Made by a program: the position numbers and the translations under genes | In this document: piece after piece, positions 37,909 to 51,559 of the stretch | Numbering within the stretch: position 1 is the first letter of the stretch | Layout of the letters: the number at the start of each line of letters is the position of its first letter | Source: Glandiceps talaboti | Lineage: Eukaryota > Hemichordata > Enteropneusta > Spengelidae | DNA length: 64,000 nucleotides | NCBI RefSeq assembly: GCF_964340395.1 | Contig: NC_135557.1 | Span: forward strand, 16,721,867-16,785,866 | Direction: 5' to 3' | Notes under the pieces: model-generated | Database searches by the model: none | What the model was told of the DNA's origin: nothing | The model's input: the letters and a program-made list of their open reading frames with translations, nothing else

Positions 37909-38610
37909 CCTCTCGTATATCTTCGAGAAATTATCTCTCCTCGCTTTTAGCGAAAATGTGCAAGAAAAAGACATTTCTTCGCACATCGTATGCGAGCATG
38001 ATATTATCTTTCGCAGCTTCCTCTGTCATTTCATTTTCAATCGCCGACGTTCTCCGAGAATCCTCACAGTTAGCCTGTAAAACTGTTGTTTCTCGCAAAT
38101 GCTACCCCGAGAATGTATCATTCTCCCTCAATGGCATACACAATAAATATTATTTGTAGCAATGAATCTCGCAGGATGACTGCAATGCTGTTAATTTGCC
38201 AATAGAGGCTTGAGAAATGTCATAACTTACTTTATTCGAACGAATGTCTTTTTCTCTGCTAAGCTGCTAGGAACAGACAATTTCTCACACAAATGGTTGC
38301 CTACTTAGTGCAGCTACAAATATTTTCACAGTCCTTTTGCGCCTGAACACGATCTGTTTGAATTGGAAATTGACCATTTATTTCTGTAATACAGACGACA
38401 TTGCTGTTACTGTATATACACACTGTATCATAAAATTACAATTTAAGGCGACAGATAATATCATATGTACATAACGTTATTACTTCGTTCAAACATAGTC
38501 ATTGGAGGGGTTCTTTCTATGGTTCAAAACACTTCAAAAATAAGGTGAAGAATTTAAATTGATTGCAACTTCTTAAGTATAATAACATGATGTGATTAAA
38601 TAATAGTTTG

Positions 38611-38623
38611 GTTGCCAGGCAAC
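38611..38623. promoter_or_regulatory. RFX X-box palindrome (1-nt spacer)
   Basis: GTTGCC-A-GGCAAC is a perfect X-box with a one-base spacer, about 2.2 kb from the first. Both spacings are within the range RFX proteins accept. Confidence 0.45.
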
Positions 38624-40917
38624 CCAACCTTGCATTGTGTGAGAGGGAAGGTTTTATGGTTGCTATTTGTTCTCCAGGGTGTCCTGAACAAGGATCTGTC
38701 AGGTGTCACCCTGGCAGAGTTGGGCAATTGTTATAATTTGCATAAATTAAAAGGGCCAATTCGTGTTGATTTTGGCCATCTAGTAACACACATACACAAA
38801 GAATGTTCACAGGAAATTTAGTTGGGGAATTTTCAATTACAGAATCCGTGCACATTTGGTACACGTACACAAGTCTTCGATGCATAAGATCCGTTCGGTT
38901 TCAAAGAACCTATGATATCAATTTACTTTTTTTTTCTACATCGACGTTGATTTTTGGTTTCCAAGGTAACAGAGTTGTTGAATAGACTAGTTTCTTGTTC
39001 TCTAAGAAATAATGACTTCCTGTTTCTATCACCAATACAGGAACATGTTTTATAATGATGCAAATGCTATAGTTAAAGACAAGGCATTTTCAAAAGACAT
39101 ACACGATACTGATGTCGGTAGTCTTGTAAAGGGAACTACGATGACATTAAGAAGGCGTTAGGCTGCAAACCAAATTACGCATGCGTATGAACTTATTGAT
39201 CCTGTTTTCAAATTTTGCAATTTTAATATTGAACATTGATAACATTGAATATGTCGTTTTAGCGTCACCCATTGAACGGTTATTGCAATTGCTTTGATAA
39301 ATCTAATCTCATCCCGATATGAAGACTACTTGGTTATGTGCCTAGTTTACCAACTACGTCCGATAACCGTAAACGGTCGAGTGATAACGTAAGAAGAATG
39401 ATTAAGTCGGCTATTTTAGACATTTCTTTGATGATATCAGCAATCCACGCGAATGTACATAAACTTTTGAAAATAGCTTGCATATGTAAATGTTAGACAT
39501 GTAATATCAAAATCGAGTGTTTATACAGATAGTAATCCAAGTTCGTATACATACTCAAATTTAATATCCTGACACTATGAACGAGTTTTGTTGAATTGGC
39601 AATTTGCATTTCATTGACGACAACATGTTTTGTTAATACAAGGTAACTCTCAATTCCATACCACCAGCGGTGATTTTATTAAATCACTCGTTCACTTTTC
39701 AGGCAGTATACAGACCGTGGCTGCATTTTAAAATGTCCTAGCTCCTCCGCCGAACGCACAACTACATAAATAACTAAACATAGAGAGTTCATACTTTATT
39801 GAACCCAATATTATTAATCATTTTTAATGTAAGTGTTCGAAACTAAAGCGGTCATAAGGTCAGATAGTACTTAATGATACATTCAGTTTTGATTTATATA
39901 TTTATAATATATGTATGATGGTTTTATCTCTGGTTATCTGTTTTATTGATTTGGTTAACCATCCACATGCATGAATGACACAATTTGAATGAATAAATAC
40001 GTCTTGCATGGACAAACATTATAATGCATTTGAATAATCTAGTATGACTTTACCCCGCGGCTAATTTCTGAATGTATGCCTATCAATTACTTGGCCTGTC
40101 CAGCATAGACAAATGTTCCCTTTCACAAAATGAGCATTGTATGTGTATGATGAACGAATTGTCGCGCCGCTGCGGCGCCAACCCAGGAGAAAATCTGATT
40201 ATGCCGTAATTGGATGTGAGAGAACAACCAATTTAACGGAGTACTTGATGGCCAAACGTAATAATTACCCGTAGTGGCTAACAAGTAAAACACGCAAAGA
40301 CCCTGTCCGTTCATTTGGATGACCATTAGTGGTGCAGTAACGATTCTTAAGATGAAACAGTCCAGGAATGTTATCGTTTGAACGCACGATAATAGAAACC
40401 GCTGTGTTATCCAAGTGCCTGAAGCAAAGATATAGAATATGTTTATCAGACTGTACAATATAGTATAATTTCTTTTCAAACCAGACAGTTAGTGTTAAGA
40501 TTGGAATATAAACAGTTAAAATATATAGCGCATAATCTGTTTTGTGTCAGCCCGCAAGAAGTGACATTTATCTACCCTGTCATGTATGTATGCTAAAATA
40601 GCTTTAGTCCTTTTTTACATTCAGTCTAGTCCGTGTATTAGTTAGATATTATTCCCAACTATATAAATTCATTCAGCCAAGAAATTATGAGTGACCTAAG
40701 GTGTCTTGTTTCAACGCGCCGCAAGACGAGCAGTGACAGACCCCTTAAGTCAAGAGTATTGTGCTGCTGAGTGAAGAAAAATATTAGGGAATGATATACA
40801 ATTATACCAGCGCCAATGATATGTAACTATAACAGTGAAAGCAATATGTACGAAATATCGGGAAACGTAATGGCGATTTTTAACGTTTTCACTTTTTACG
40901 TTTCGACTACAACAGAA

Positions 40918-41257
40918 TAGTAATAATGTAATAATGATGGTTTTCATATAGTGGTGTGCTCAAAGCGCTTTACAATTATTACGTCTGGAAATCTATAGCG
41001 GCACAACGCCCGATTTATACTTCCTCAACTCCCTGGGGCCATACAGTCCATTGCAGCCTCTATAAGTGCATAGGATTAAGGCATTCACATTGCAACCGCT
41101 ATCCTACCAGGTTCCCAATTATACAGCTGGGTTGACAGGCACAATCGTGGTTCAAATCTTGCCCAGGGACTTTAGCCATTCTGAAACAAATGCTCAAACA
41201 TGCAACTTGCAGATTCCACATCGGCCACTCTAACCACTCGCCCATCATGACTGCACA
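40918..41257 (-). mobile_element. tRNA-derived SINE, near full length (copy C)
   Basis: Minus-strand element. Its head contains TGGGCGAGTGGTTAGAG (A-box-like, near 41235) and a degraded B box. The body closely follows copy B (CATAGGATTAA-GCATT, ATCCTACCAG and TACAGCTGGGTTG on the plus strand). The tail has the GCGCTTTGAGC core and an interrupted ATT run. A small deletion removes part of the segment after the A box. Confidence 0.8.
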
Positions 41258-41887
41258 GCACCAGTGACGTAGACGGGCGTTACGTTAATTGAAAAGCTCC
41301 ACTATCCAAGTATTCAGACCTCTTATTGTGTATGTAGTAACATCTGTCATATTCAGATTAGTTATTAAAGGGGAACACCACTCCAGAGAATAAAGGAATG
41401 TTTATTAAATTTTGCTTCTCGAAAAACATTTCCTGAATCAATTTCACGTCATATAAATTTCGTCGATTGCCCAAAACACCATATTGAATCTTGTTTCATC
41501 TATCGTTGTCCTAGCCGTGGTCCAGCGTTTCCTAGTTGGATTTATGTGTATTAAATACATAAATAATAAATATTCATGACTATTTATGGGAAGTTATTGT
41601 AAGCTCGTAAGAGTCATGGATATTCGTCACAAAGCAAAGAATATGAAATAAGATCCAGTTTGTTGATTCGCTTGGAAATTTATGTGATGTGAAATCAAGG
41701 GAAACCTCTCTAGAAGCCAACGCTTACGAAAATTCCTGTATTTCCTGGAATGGTGTTCCGCTTTAATCTCAGACCACTAAAGTACGTGTTGGCATGCATC
41801 TTGTATTTGCATTTTGTTCATTAGGATCAGTTACTGACCGTGGCACTTTTTTCTAGCTTTGTTGTGTAACAAATTTAAATCTTGTAT

Positions 41888-42126
41888 GTGGAGTCGCGAT
41901 GGTCGAATAGTTAAAATGACCGATTTTGAACAGATTTGAGCTGCCATTGTGTTTCGGACTTTAAGTACTTTGGTAAGATTGGAACCTTGATTGTGCCTTA
42001 GCCAACCTAACTGTACAATTGGGTACCTTGTAGGATAGAGGTTGCAATGTGAATGCTTTAATCCTATGAGCTGACATGGATGGTATGTTCCCCAGGAGGT
42101 TGAGGAAGTACAAAGGGCTGTCATTC
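41888..42126 (+). mobile_element. tRNA-derived SINE, 3'-truncated (copy D)
   Basis: The same family in the opposite orientation to copy C, about 630 bp away. The head TGGTCGAATAGTTA, the middle TGTACAATTGGGTACCTTG and the AATGCTTTAATCCTATGAG segment align to copies B and C. It stops before the conserved GCGCTTTG tail and ATT run, so the 3' end was lost or the copy was cut by a later event. Confidence 0.75.
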
Positions 42127-42330
42127 AGTAAAATATCCGTGCCATGGCGAGCCATTACAGCATAGTGAGTAAAAACTCTCTCTATATATATAGGAAGTCA
42201 GTGGTAAGATTTATCCGTATCACAGTGCTCGATACGTCTGCACGCAGAGCATCTCCTGACGAGTGATTTACTCACGAAACAGGCTTGGAGAGACGAAATT
42301 CCATACTTGATTTTCTTCTACCCCCAACAC
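42127..42330. other. Short spacer
   Basis: Nothing recognised between the SINE copy and the microsatellite. Confidence 0.4.
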
Positions 42331-42332
42331 AC

Positions 42333-42340
42333 ACACACAC

Positions 42341-42418
<78 letters not shown>
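42333..42418 (+). repeat. AC and AT microsatellite
   Basis: A short AC run followed by about 34 AT units. Confidence 0.95.
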
Positions 42419-42419
<1 letters not shown>

Positions 42420-42422
<3 letters not shown>

Positions 42423-43820
42423 TATGAAAAAATGGGAAATAAAATAAGTGAATGTTTTTACTTAACCAACCTAACTGTATGAAACACATACACATATTAA
42501 TGGATAACCTTTTAAGCTAAGGTACGGGTAAAGGTTGCACAATTGAATTTTAGATTATAAACGCACAAATCCTGGTAGGTAACTCTATTGAAATCATATT
42601 TGCAAATATCCATTAATTTTATGTGTCATCTCACTGCTTTGAGTATCAGAGTCCATCTAAATAACAGGTTTAAAATAGTTTTATTCAATTATTGATTTAG
42701 ATTCATGTAAGTCATGGTGCGTATGTGTGTGTGGTATGTGGGTGGGTGGACGGACCGACATACAGACAGACAGCCCACCAGACGGGCGGACGGGCGGACA
42801 GACGGGCATTGGTTAGATAAATGGAAGGATGGCTTGGATGGATTTACAGAGGAAATGACAAATAAGGAGTGAAATAACATGATAGCTCGAGAGGGAAAAA
42901 GAGAATATCCGGTAGAGAGGAAAGAAGGTCGAAAACACAACGAGGTAGATATAATGGGACAAATCATACATGGTAAATTGATCTAGCTCCTCGAGAGGCG
43001 ACACTTGATAACTCAGCTGCAGAACATCTTGATTGGCAATCTGTCTAATAACAAAAGTATCGTCGTGAAATGCGTTATTCTAATAGTGTCATCTCCCCAA
43101 AAGATTATATATGGCTAACCTAGATAATCAGTGATTCTGAGGAGATACGACAAGTGTAGCTTTTAGTCTATGTCAGTTAACAATTGATTTGTCATCGCAA
43201 GCTGCTACAATATACGCTGTGGGATTTTGATGCAAATCAACGTTTAAGGGTAAATTTAATTTGTACATTAGAACGTCAGTATCATTTTACCAGTTAACAT
43301 GTCACATTTTGTGTCTACAGTGGCCATATGGATGAGGATTGGGTATTTATTTTGGATTTTTAATTCATAAAACAAATTTATCGTGGCTTTATCATGACTT
43401 GAAAAATCAATGTGAAACAACATTGACCAAGTCTGTAACTGTCTTTCTGTTTGTAACTCAATACATTGCAAATTTAACAAATGTGTAACACAGTACGTTA
43501 TTGTGTACTACGTCCAATAACACACATATTGCCCATTTATCAGTCTTTAGTCAATTTATTGAGCAACAAACATGGACTTTGCAAATGTTGTTTCCCACCA
43601 TGCTAAAATTATTTTATAAATATTTTATAAAGAATTTGTGAATTATATACATATGTTAAATGAAATATCAGCGTCCCTTTTTTAAAATCATCAACATCTG
43701 CACGTATTATCAAATAAAAACATACATAGCATTAAAGCACGAGTTGATTTCCTACATTACAAATATTATTGATTTTAAATTTTTTCAGAAGTATGACATT
43801 GTGTTACACTCAATGATTTG
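42420..43820. other. Intergenic DNA
   Basis: A GGAC/GGGC-rich ACAG-like tract (42725-42815) is the only distinct feature. No gene is supported. Confidence 0.5.
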
Positions 43821-43827
43821 AACAACT

Positions 43828-44115
43828 TCCATTGACTCCCTATTCATCGTCTGGTTGTTTCATTCTGTAGCGGTGTATAGTCTACGTTTGATTATAAAAC
43901 TATATAGAGTATCTGGACCAACGTATTCCACACATATTGCCTGATTATTTCATCTAATATTACAGAACGCGGTCCTCTGTTATCAGTAATCAGGACTAGT
44001 CTCATGACAAAACTGCCGCACTTTATCTATATGTAGAGCTTCACCTTTATGGCAAGCAAATTGGTCTTCCTCGAAATTGCTTAATGTTATGGCTATTCTT
44101 ATCTAGTTTGAAATT
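43828..44115 (+). mobile_element. Decayed LINE reverse-transcriptase C-terminal region
   Basis: Translations spread over all three frames show the usual order of motifs. First comes LPIHRL after a NFH-stop (the LHWLPI motif). Next come DYKTI/LIIKLYRVSGPTYS (the LLTYK--G-AP-YL segment) and ERGPLLSVIRTSL (the P-R-LRS segment). Last is ELHLYGKQ followed by LPRNC (the FS-YGPKLWN-LP segment). Several frameshifts and stops show it is ancient. It looks CR1/L2-like; no 5' part is seen. Confidence 0.6.
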
Positions 44116-45094
44116 AAATTAGGTGATCACCTGGTGCTCCCTCAAGCATTCTTTCTGTGTGTACGCATCAATGGTAGCTCGCTTGGAAATTTGTTAACGC
44201 ATAATAGGTAAGTAAATTGCCCGGCATTTCAAGACCCAAGGAAAATGTTTTACGAGATAACCCCGTTGTTAACAGCCAATTCATAGATTTGCTTACGGTT
44301 TTTGCCCACACTGAAAATGATTGCAATTACATTTTGTTTTGAAATCCAATGATGAACAACGCAGGTGTGTACAGGTGAATCCCCAGTTCCTCGTTTTGCG
44401 AGTAGTGATCATTGACCGTCAATAAAATAGATAAAAGAACAACGAACTCTCATGATTCTGTAGTCCAAAGTATTGCGTGAGATCCGTGTATATTTGTCCT
44501 TCGATTTAATAATCTAATTTGACAAGCATGAGTTGTCTGATTATCTATAATTCACTGATAATGCAAGAATATATTTTGATTAAAATATCTGAAAGATTCA
44601 GAGGCTACTAAAACTTTAGTTAACGATGTATAAACTAAACTACAAGCACGGTACATTAAGCAATCATTTTAATAGATATACATACACTGATTTTTAGTTC
44701 TAATACACAAAACAAATGACAAAATTGGGAAACAATGCTGAATAGAATATTCCACGAGAAAGTACATAACAGTATGTTGCCACAGACGTGTACTCCACCG
44801 CCACAATGTAATACTAAATAAAAATTTAAGAATGCTCTTAGAAGGTATGTTGTTAACTCACCATAGACAGTCAGTGATTCATCCCATTCGAGATCATCAC
44901 CACAAGTAGATATGATTTACATTTGACTACTTAACATGTAACCTCTTTAAATGAGGACTGTCCATTGATTTGCTCTGTTTTTTTTGCTATTTGCCAGTCC
45001 CCAGTCACAGAGATTTCAAAGCTTAACTTGCGTCTTATTCTGCCATTTTTGTGATGTACGAATATATGTCTAATCTTGTGATGTAAGTGTATTC

Positions 45095-45150
<56 letters not shown>

Positions 45151-48100
45151 CGAATTTATTTAAATAAATAAAATGAAAGTGTACATCGATATTATTGTTT
45201 TGGAACGTGTTGAGTAACGTCTAAAAAATTGAAATTAACTTCAAAGTGAAACGTCACAGCAGGAAATATCGTAGAAAGTGGCCTTGTAAGATCATTTCAC
45301 ATTTTTACATAACTTACATTCTAGCAATTGCTGAAAAACACAAAATTGAAAATTTGTTTCTTGTTCAATGTTCAGTGTAAATCCTTGTCGTTGATGCACA
45401 TTGTCTCATGGGAGTTAACATATATACATAAGCTTATGTAATACCAGAATACAATATTTATGACTGCCTAGCACTTATTATCCTGAAATAAAATCGGGAT
45501 TAGTTGCGTGATTTTATGTTTTCAGCAAGTTTCATATCCGATGTTTCTCAGTAAAATCTCACAAGTAAGAAACGCATATTTTATGCAAACAACTGTATTA
45601 CCCTCATAGATATTTCCCTTCAAGATCGACCGCTCTCCGATAATTGCATATTTTTTAATCAGATATGCAGATTTTAAACCATTAAGAAATATCTGACGTT
45701 TACTTAGTTTGACAATTTCAGTCAATGGGAGGAAACATGTGCTTTAGATTTTTTAAAACAATAGTCTTGACATCATCATGTTATCCACAGAAAAAACAGA
45801 AATCGGGAAATGGTGGATCCAGCTTTCAAATTGAATCCTAAATAGTGTGATATTCACATTGCTGGTGCCATCAGGCCTAACAACTTGAAATGGCGCCATG
45901 CATGTGACTTGTCTCAGTGATATGATTGATTTTCACCTGGGATTTACACTCAACTATTCACTACTAAAGGAGAAATGTCACACAAAAGTTTGGCATGCCA
46001 TTCTTAATGCTATGAAAAGGGTCATCACATCAATGCGTATATGGTAAATATCCTCGTCATGTTCAGTCACGCTATATCCAAATATGGCGTTAAGTACTTT
46101 TGGAAATCAGTTTACTTCATGGTATAGTAAGCACTTCAATTTAACCGATATTTTCGTCGTACATAAGGAACAAATTTGCAAAGATATTATAGCAGGTATT
46201 GATAAGTTTATTCTTCACCTTGATGTCGTGAAAGCTTTTCGCTTCATGAAGTATAGGTATCACAGCGACACGGTTGTAGTGGTCACACGCCCTCCTGGGC
46301 TTACGAAGACGTCCACAACACTTACCCTTACGCTTACGCTTGGCTTGGCTTGCAATGTAAACTTTTTGATCGATTTGACACTTCTCCGTTCGCATTATTG
46401 CACGAAGACACATGTGGTGCAAATCGATCACTTATTGTAAAAAAGAACAGTTTTAACCTTTATTTTGTTAAGAGGCCTTTTGACAAGCATTTCTAAACTA
46501 GGGCAATTCATCAAAGCAGGGAATGATTACCAAGTAATCCCTCTATTATATTATTTATCTTTCGATCATGACAACTTGATTGATAATATTGTACATACCG
46601 GATATTAGTTGCCTTGATTTATATACGCAGACTAAGTATTGGTGCAGCTGTGAGCACTGAGTTGTTTTAATGTTGTTTTACCTAGTTTATCTGTTTGCAT
46701 TCATTATACTGATACCCCGTTAGTATCAAATGTGATAAAATACAAAACGATATATAATGCTTATATATAGACTCATTTTTATCAGGACAGAACATGGTTT
46801 ATAAATTGAGTAGTAATTTTTATTTACATATTTTATATATGCACCAGACGTTTTAAGTATTATGAACACGTGCACGAAATGCGACGGTTTTTGTAAGGAA
46901 ATTGCGTACGATGGAACAGATGTGGTTAATATCATATTTCTCAAAAAAACTGTGGTCACTGCAAAATGCGTGTTATTTTAAAGTGCTTCCATTTCAGATT
47001 GCTTCCATTTCACGCCAGATTTTCCTCGTTACAGCCAACGTCATATTTTTCAAGCATTTGTGCTCACTGCTGCACGCGTATGATTAAACAATTGACAAGG
47101 CTCAAAATTAACATGATCACGCCAATTTGGCAAGATATTAAAAAATATCCATCACAGGATCCCAATGTGAATGAAATGTCGTAATAGTGCAGTATACATA
47201 GAAAGCGCCTCGGGGACGAAAATGTCATTCAGAATCAAGAGTGTAAAATCTCTCCAAACTTTGCCTTATCGAAAGTTGGTCCTTGGTCCTTTTGAAATAA
47301 TACAAGACATTTGGTGTCCATTGTTTTGTTTTCGAGAACATTGAAAACAATCTTTTATGTTCCGACAATTCATAGCATTCGGTGGCCATGTTTGATTCTA
47401 AAATGGTTGATGTTTCAAAACATTTTAACCGTTATTTCAAATATGTGTATGGTGACCCATGTTTTTTTCTTGATTTTAGCTGAGAATGGGTTTGAGTTGT
47501 CTTCAGTAAAGTGACAGTAAGAGTTTAAACAGTTTCTTTCCAGGCGCATTTCATTAGTGTATAGTAATGAAATTGTTATTGATGATAAGGTGAAAATCCT
47601 TACCGACATTACATATTTTAGAATGATATATAATCGGTTCCACATTATTTTTATTTTTATTTCTTTATCTATTTGACCTTAACTAAAAGCTGTCATACTG
47701 TGAAATAGCTTCTCCGTTTTTATTTTATCTAAGAGATAAATAGTATATTGAGTGGTCAAGCATAAAATATTACAGCCTAAAGCTATAAGATAAAACTCAT
47801 TTCCATTAGATTGATTCTGACTATCCTAATGAATAGGCATAAAGTTGGTGGAGGGACATTAGCATTCAACCATATGGCCATTAAGCTGACATACCGTGAT
47901 TTAAACACAAATGGCGAATTAAACAAATTTGTTTAAAACCCTATATTCAAAGTCATAGTTAAGGGAAAGGTCAAAACTCAACATCCTGATATATAATCAT
48001 ATCTTATCTCCCCATTTATCTGAAATTAGCCATTGTTTTATAATGGTGAGTTAAGGGAAAAGTAAAAGGTCAAAGTGCAGAAATGATGTTATTCTATCTC

Positions 48101-50400
48101 TCAGTTAAATACAGAATGAAACATTACGTTCAAAGGCAAATAAATGACTTCACATATATATGGAACAACAAGACCACACTTATAGCAATCTTAATATATT
48201 TCTATATATGACGAACTAATATGTCTGTGTACATCAATACATGAGTTCGTTCTAATGAACAACATGTCCAGAGGCGATTTGCTCCGTTAAAGTAGAAACT
48301 TTTTTAAAAAAACGTTTGATAGCGTTGTAGTCGGTATCACTGTACCCTTAAGGTTTGACATAAAAGTGGAAAACTACTAATACATCTCATTAAAGATGAC
48401 AACCCTTTTCTTTTACAAAAGTCACTTTTGATATTAACCCTTACAGCTTCGTTACTTTCAACCGTTGCAAAACAAATCCATTAATTGTAAATGTGATATC
48501 TAGAAATGAGATCATGATCCCTGTCGGAAAACAAGCTTTCTGCATTAAAAACTATTAGCCCTTCATTAACACGTCAACGATTTACAAAATCCTAATGTAT
48601 TGCTTTACAGGATATTTTTTACACCAAAGTTCAATACAGATTGATTAATGTACACCGTGTATTAAGTACATTAAGTAGTGAGTGATAGTAGTAATAAACG
48701 TCATTTCAGATTGAATATATCAAACACACCAACTGAACAATACACTCTACTCTAATTCTAGTACATTGTCTATACGCTTCGAAACGGTAGGAGCTAATAT
48801 CACCCATTAAAAGTGCACAAACTACAATTAAAACATTTCTTCCAGCATTTATTAATTATGACTTGGTCATAATATCGAATACTTTGAAAATTAATCCATT
48901 ACCAGTTGGTAAATGTATTTATGCAGCTGTTTTCATATTAGTGTACAATAAATTATAGCAAAGGGATTAATGGTCCGCCCCCAAAATTGGTGCACCTCTT
49001 GCAATTAACTATTTTAACCTGTTACTGTACTACGTCTGGATACAATCAACCCTTACTTAATATGTACACTATCTAATCATTGGTATTTAAACAATTTTCA
49101 GTGAGTGCATTGATTGTCTTGTTTTACAAATCATTTTCTAGTTGAAACTGTTTAACAAATAATTAAGACCGCGTTTTCAAATATGTGTTGGTTATGCACC
49201 AACATTGTTCAACAGCTTAGTAGATTAGCTAAATAATTCATCACGTGAGGTATAGTCCTCATAAGTCACATGCTGGTTATTATTAATTTTGACGTTCAGA
49301 CGTTTTCCCTGGTTCAAATCAAGGATGTTTTCGGCAAACTATCATCGCTTACATACTTTGTAGAATGAATCAGACCTGAACTATTTAACCATATTAGATA
49401 CCTTCTGACCAATATTTTTGTTGTTATTGTCTTACACTCTTTTGATATTTTGCTGATAAAAATGCAACATTTCAAAATCCTTGGATAACAATTATGACTT
49501 TTGCAGTATTTTCACTTGTAAAGTGGATAACCAAAACTTGAAAATTATGATGTCAAATTTATCGAAGAAAATAAAAACCCAAAATAGATCAGACGGGAAG
49601 TTGTTATTAGATGTTTTTTTACAGTATTTATGATCTCCTGTTCGCCCTATCAGCATCGAACATGTTTATAAAAGTTGTTGAGAAATTAGTAATTGGGACC
49701 ATTTAATTGCACCAATATACGGAGTTCATGTCTATATGTATTGTGGCTTCATAAACTAACAGACCGGTAATGCAGCTACTTATGGAGATATTAACATGTT
49801 CCGTGTTAAAGGTCTCGTCTGTATGGATAAATAGTAGCGAGGGAACTTTATACCTAGTGGGATTTAAAGAAATAATTGTCGTATCAGCAGTTTTAGGCGA
49901 GATTCACAAAGTGAAATTAGTGACTGGGGATATAGAAGGACATTATATAATATATATAAGTTTTCTGTGCTATGTTCGACAAGCCTTTCTTGTAAATACA
50001 ATATGTAGGATCACGTGAATATCAAGAATGTGTGTATGTACGATATGCGGAAATTGAAATCTGTCCATGTTTCAAAAGATTGTGTCTCACGAGTCAAAGG
50101 TGACTTTCATTTCAGGCTTGGATATCCGCAAGAGAGGGACGGATTTCAAAATCGGCCTCGCAACAGTCGTTACCAAACGTTATATAGCACCAGTTACATA
50201 TGATAGTGACGAAATGTGATTCATCCATTCGGTGATGGGTTCCTTAAAAGACTTACTGGCAAATGATTGTCTGGGACATATGATAACTCATACAAAGGAA
50301 AAAAGGAACGTCATGCTCGTGTCATTTTCCATCGATAATGAATTTGCATATCAGAAGTGGTCGTTATATTAGAGTAGGATGAATAGGATGAATATACACT
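44116..50400. other. Long AT-rich intergenic or intronic stretch
   Basis: Only a GT array (45098-45149) stands out. Around 46141-46431 both strands are open; the minus frame is basic (KRKRKGKCCGRLRKPRR), but it has no ATG at its start and only a GTAAGT-like word inside a TAAGCG-type repeat. I cannot support a gene. A frame at 50117-50203 follows a pyrimidine-rich acceptor but has no recognised content. Confidence 0.45.
45098..45149 (+). repeat. GT dinucleotide microsatellite
   Basis: About 26 GT units, uninterrupted. Confidence 0.97.
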
Positions 50401-50437
50401 GAATGTTTTCAATATGATATATTGAGTGTTACAGATT

Positions 50438-50599
50438 TGTATGTATGTATGTATGTATGTATGTATGTATGTATGTATGTATGTATGTATGTATGTATGT
50501 ATGTATGCATGCATGCATGTATGTATGCATGTATGTATGTATGTATGTATGTATGTATGTATGTATGTATGTATGTATGTATGTATGTATGTATGTATG
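50438..50599 (+). repeat. TATG tetranucleotide array
   Basis: About 40 units with a central GCAT variant block. Confidence 0.95.
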
Positions 50600-50734
50600 T
50601 TAAAACCATCTCTACTGGGGCAGACGATAAAATGCAGTGGTAACAAAAAATGGCGAGCTAAACGGCATTTCCTTTCTTCTCGCTAGGACCCCATTGCATC
50701 AAAAATATATTATATATTATATTATATATTATAG

Positions 50735-50741
<7 letters not shown>

Positions 50742-50822
<81 letters not shown>
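50742..50822 (+). repeat. AT dinucleotide microsatellite
   Basis: About 40 AT units, preceded by TATATTA-like degenerate sequence. Confidence 0.95.
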
Positions 50823-50828
<6 letters not shown>

Positions 50829-51354
50829 TTGTGTGTTATATGATATGCTAGAAGTTTCATATCAAAATACTTATATTACACTAAGTCTTAAAAAATAATA
50901 ATATGGACTATTGAATCAATATATCTTTCATTAGATTTGAATAAAACAGGAGCGCATCAGAACCTAAGGTAAGAAATTGGAAAGATGCAGATAGTAAGAT
51001 GCATCGAATACAAAACAAAGGGATACATTCAGTATTCAATACTGCTAGGGATATGGCCTTTATGGAATAGGATGGTAATCTCTCGTGAAAGCCGATTTGG
51101 AGATATCATATATACGTTTAATCTAGAAATAGGGTCTACATGTTTTTCAATCTTTTTTATGAAGTTGACGAATTACAAAACCCAGCTTCTTCAAGTAGAG
51201 AAGTATTACTCACAAACAAATGGGATGTATCATTGATAACCAATATTAAAGGATTGCCTTACACATCTCACGCATTTGTCGCTATAGCAACGGGTTACGG
51301 AGTGGAAGGTTTTTTCTTTTAAATGAACTTCTTTTCAATAGGTATACCGGTACG

Positions 51355-51557
51355 CATGTATGTATGTATGTATGTATGTATGTATGTACGCATGTATGTA
51401 TGTATGCATGTATGTATGTATGTATGTATATATGTATGTATGTATGTATGCATGTATGTATGTATGTATGTATGTATGTATGTATGTATGTACGTACGTA
51501 TGCATGCATGCATGCATGTATGTATGTATGTATGTATGTATGTATGTATGTATGTAT
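51355..51557 (+). repeat. ATGT tetranucleotide array with ACGT and GCAT variants
   Basis: About 50 units, followed by TTCA repeats. The open frames across it are artefacts. Confidence 0.95.
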
Positions 51558-51559
51558 CG

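Larger units (their letters stand above)
35642..40910. other. Long intergenic or intronic stretch
   Basis: It contains two RFX X-box palindromes (36418 and 38611), an AC array (37872-37906) and no supported exon. One frame around 38680-38821 follows an acceptor-like TTGTTCTCCAG and reads GVLNKDLSGVTLAELGNCY, but no donor or homologue is recognised. The frame at 40123-40479 on the minus strand is hydrophobic and has no motif. Confidence 0.45.

Noticed and set aside
40123-40479. 118-codon minus-strand hydrophobic frame
   Set aside because: No conserved motif, no splice context, low-complexity GCGGCGCC-derived Ala run. It is likely chance.
44860-44945. Minus-strand exon reading TCGDDLEWDESLTVYG before a GTGAGT donor
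   Set aside because: The frame is closed by a stop a few codons upstream with no acceptor AG in between, so no exon can be built.
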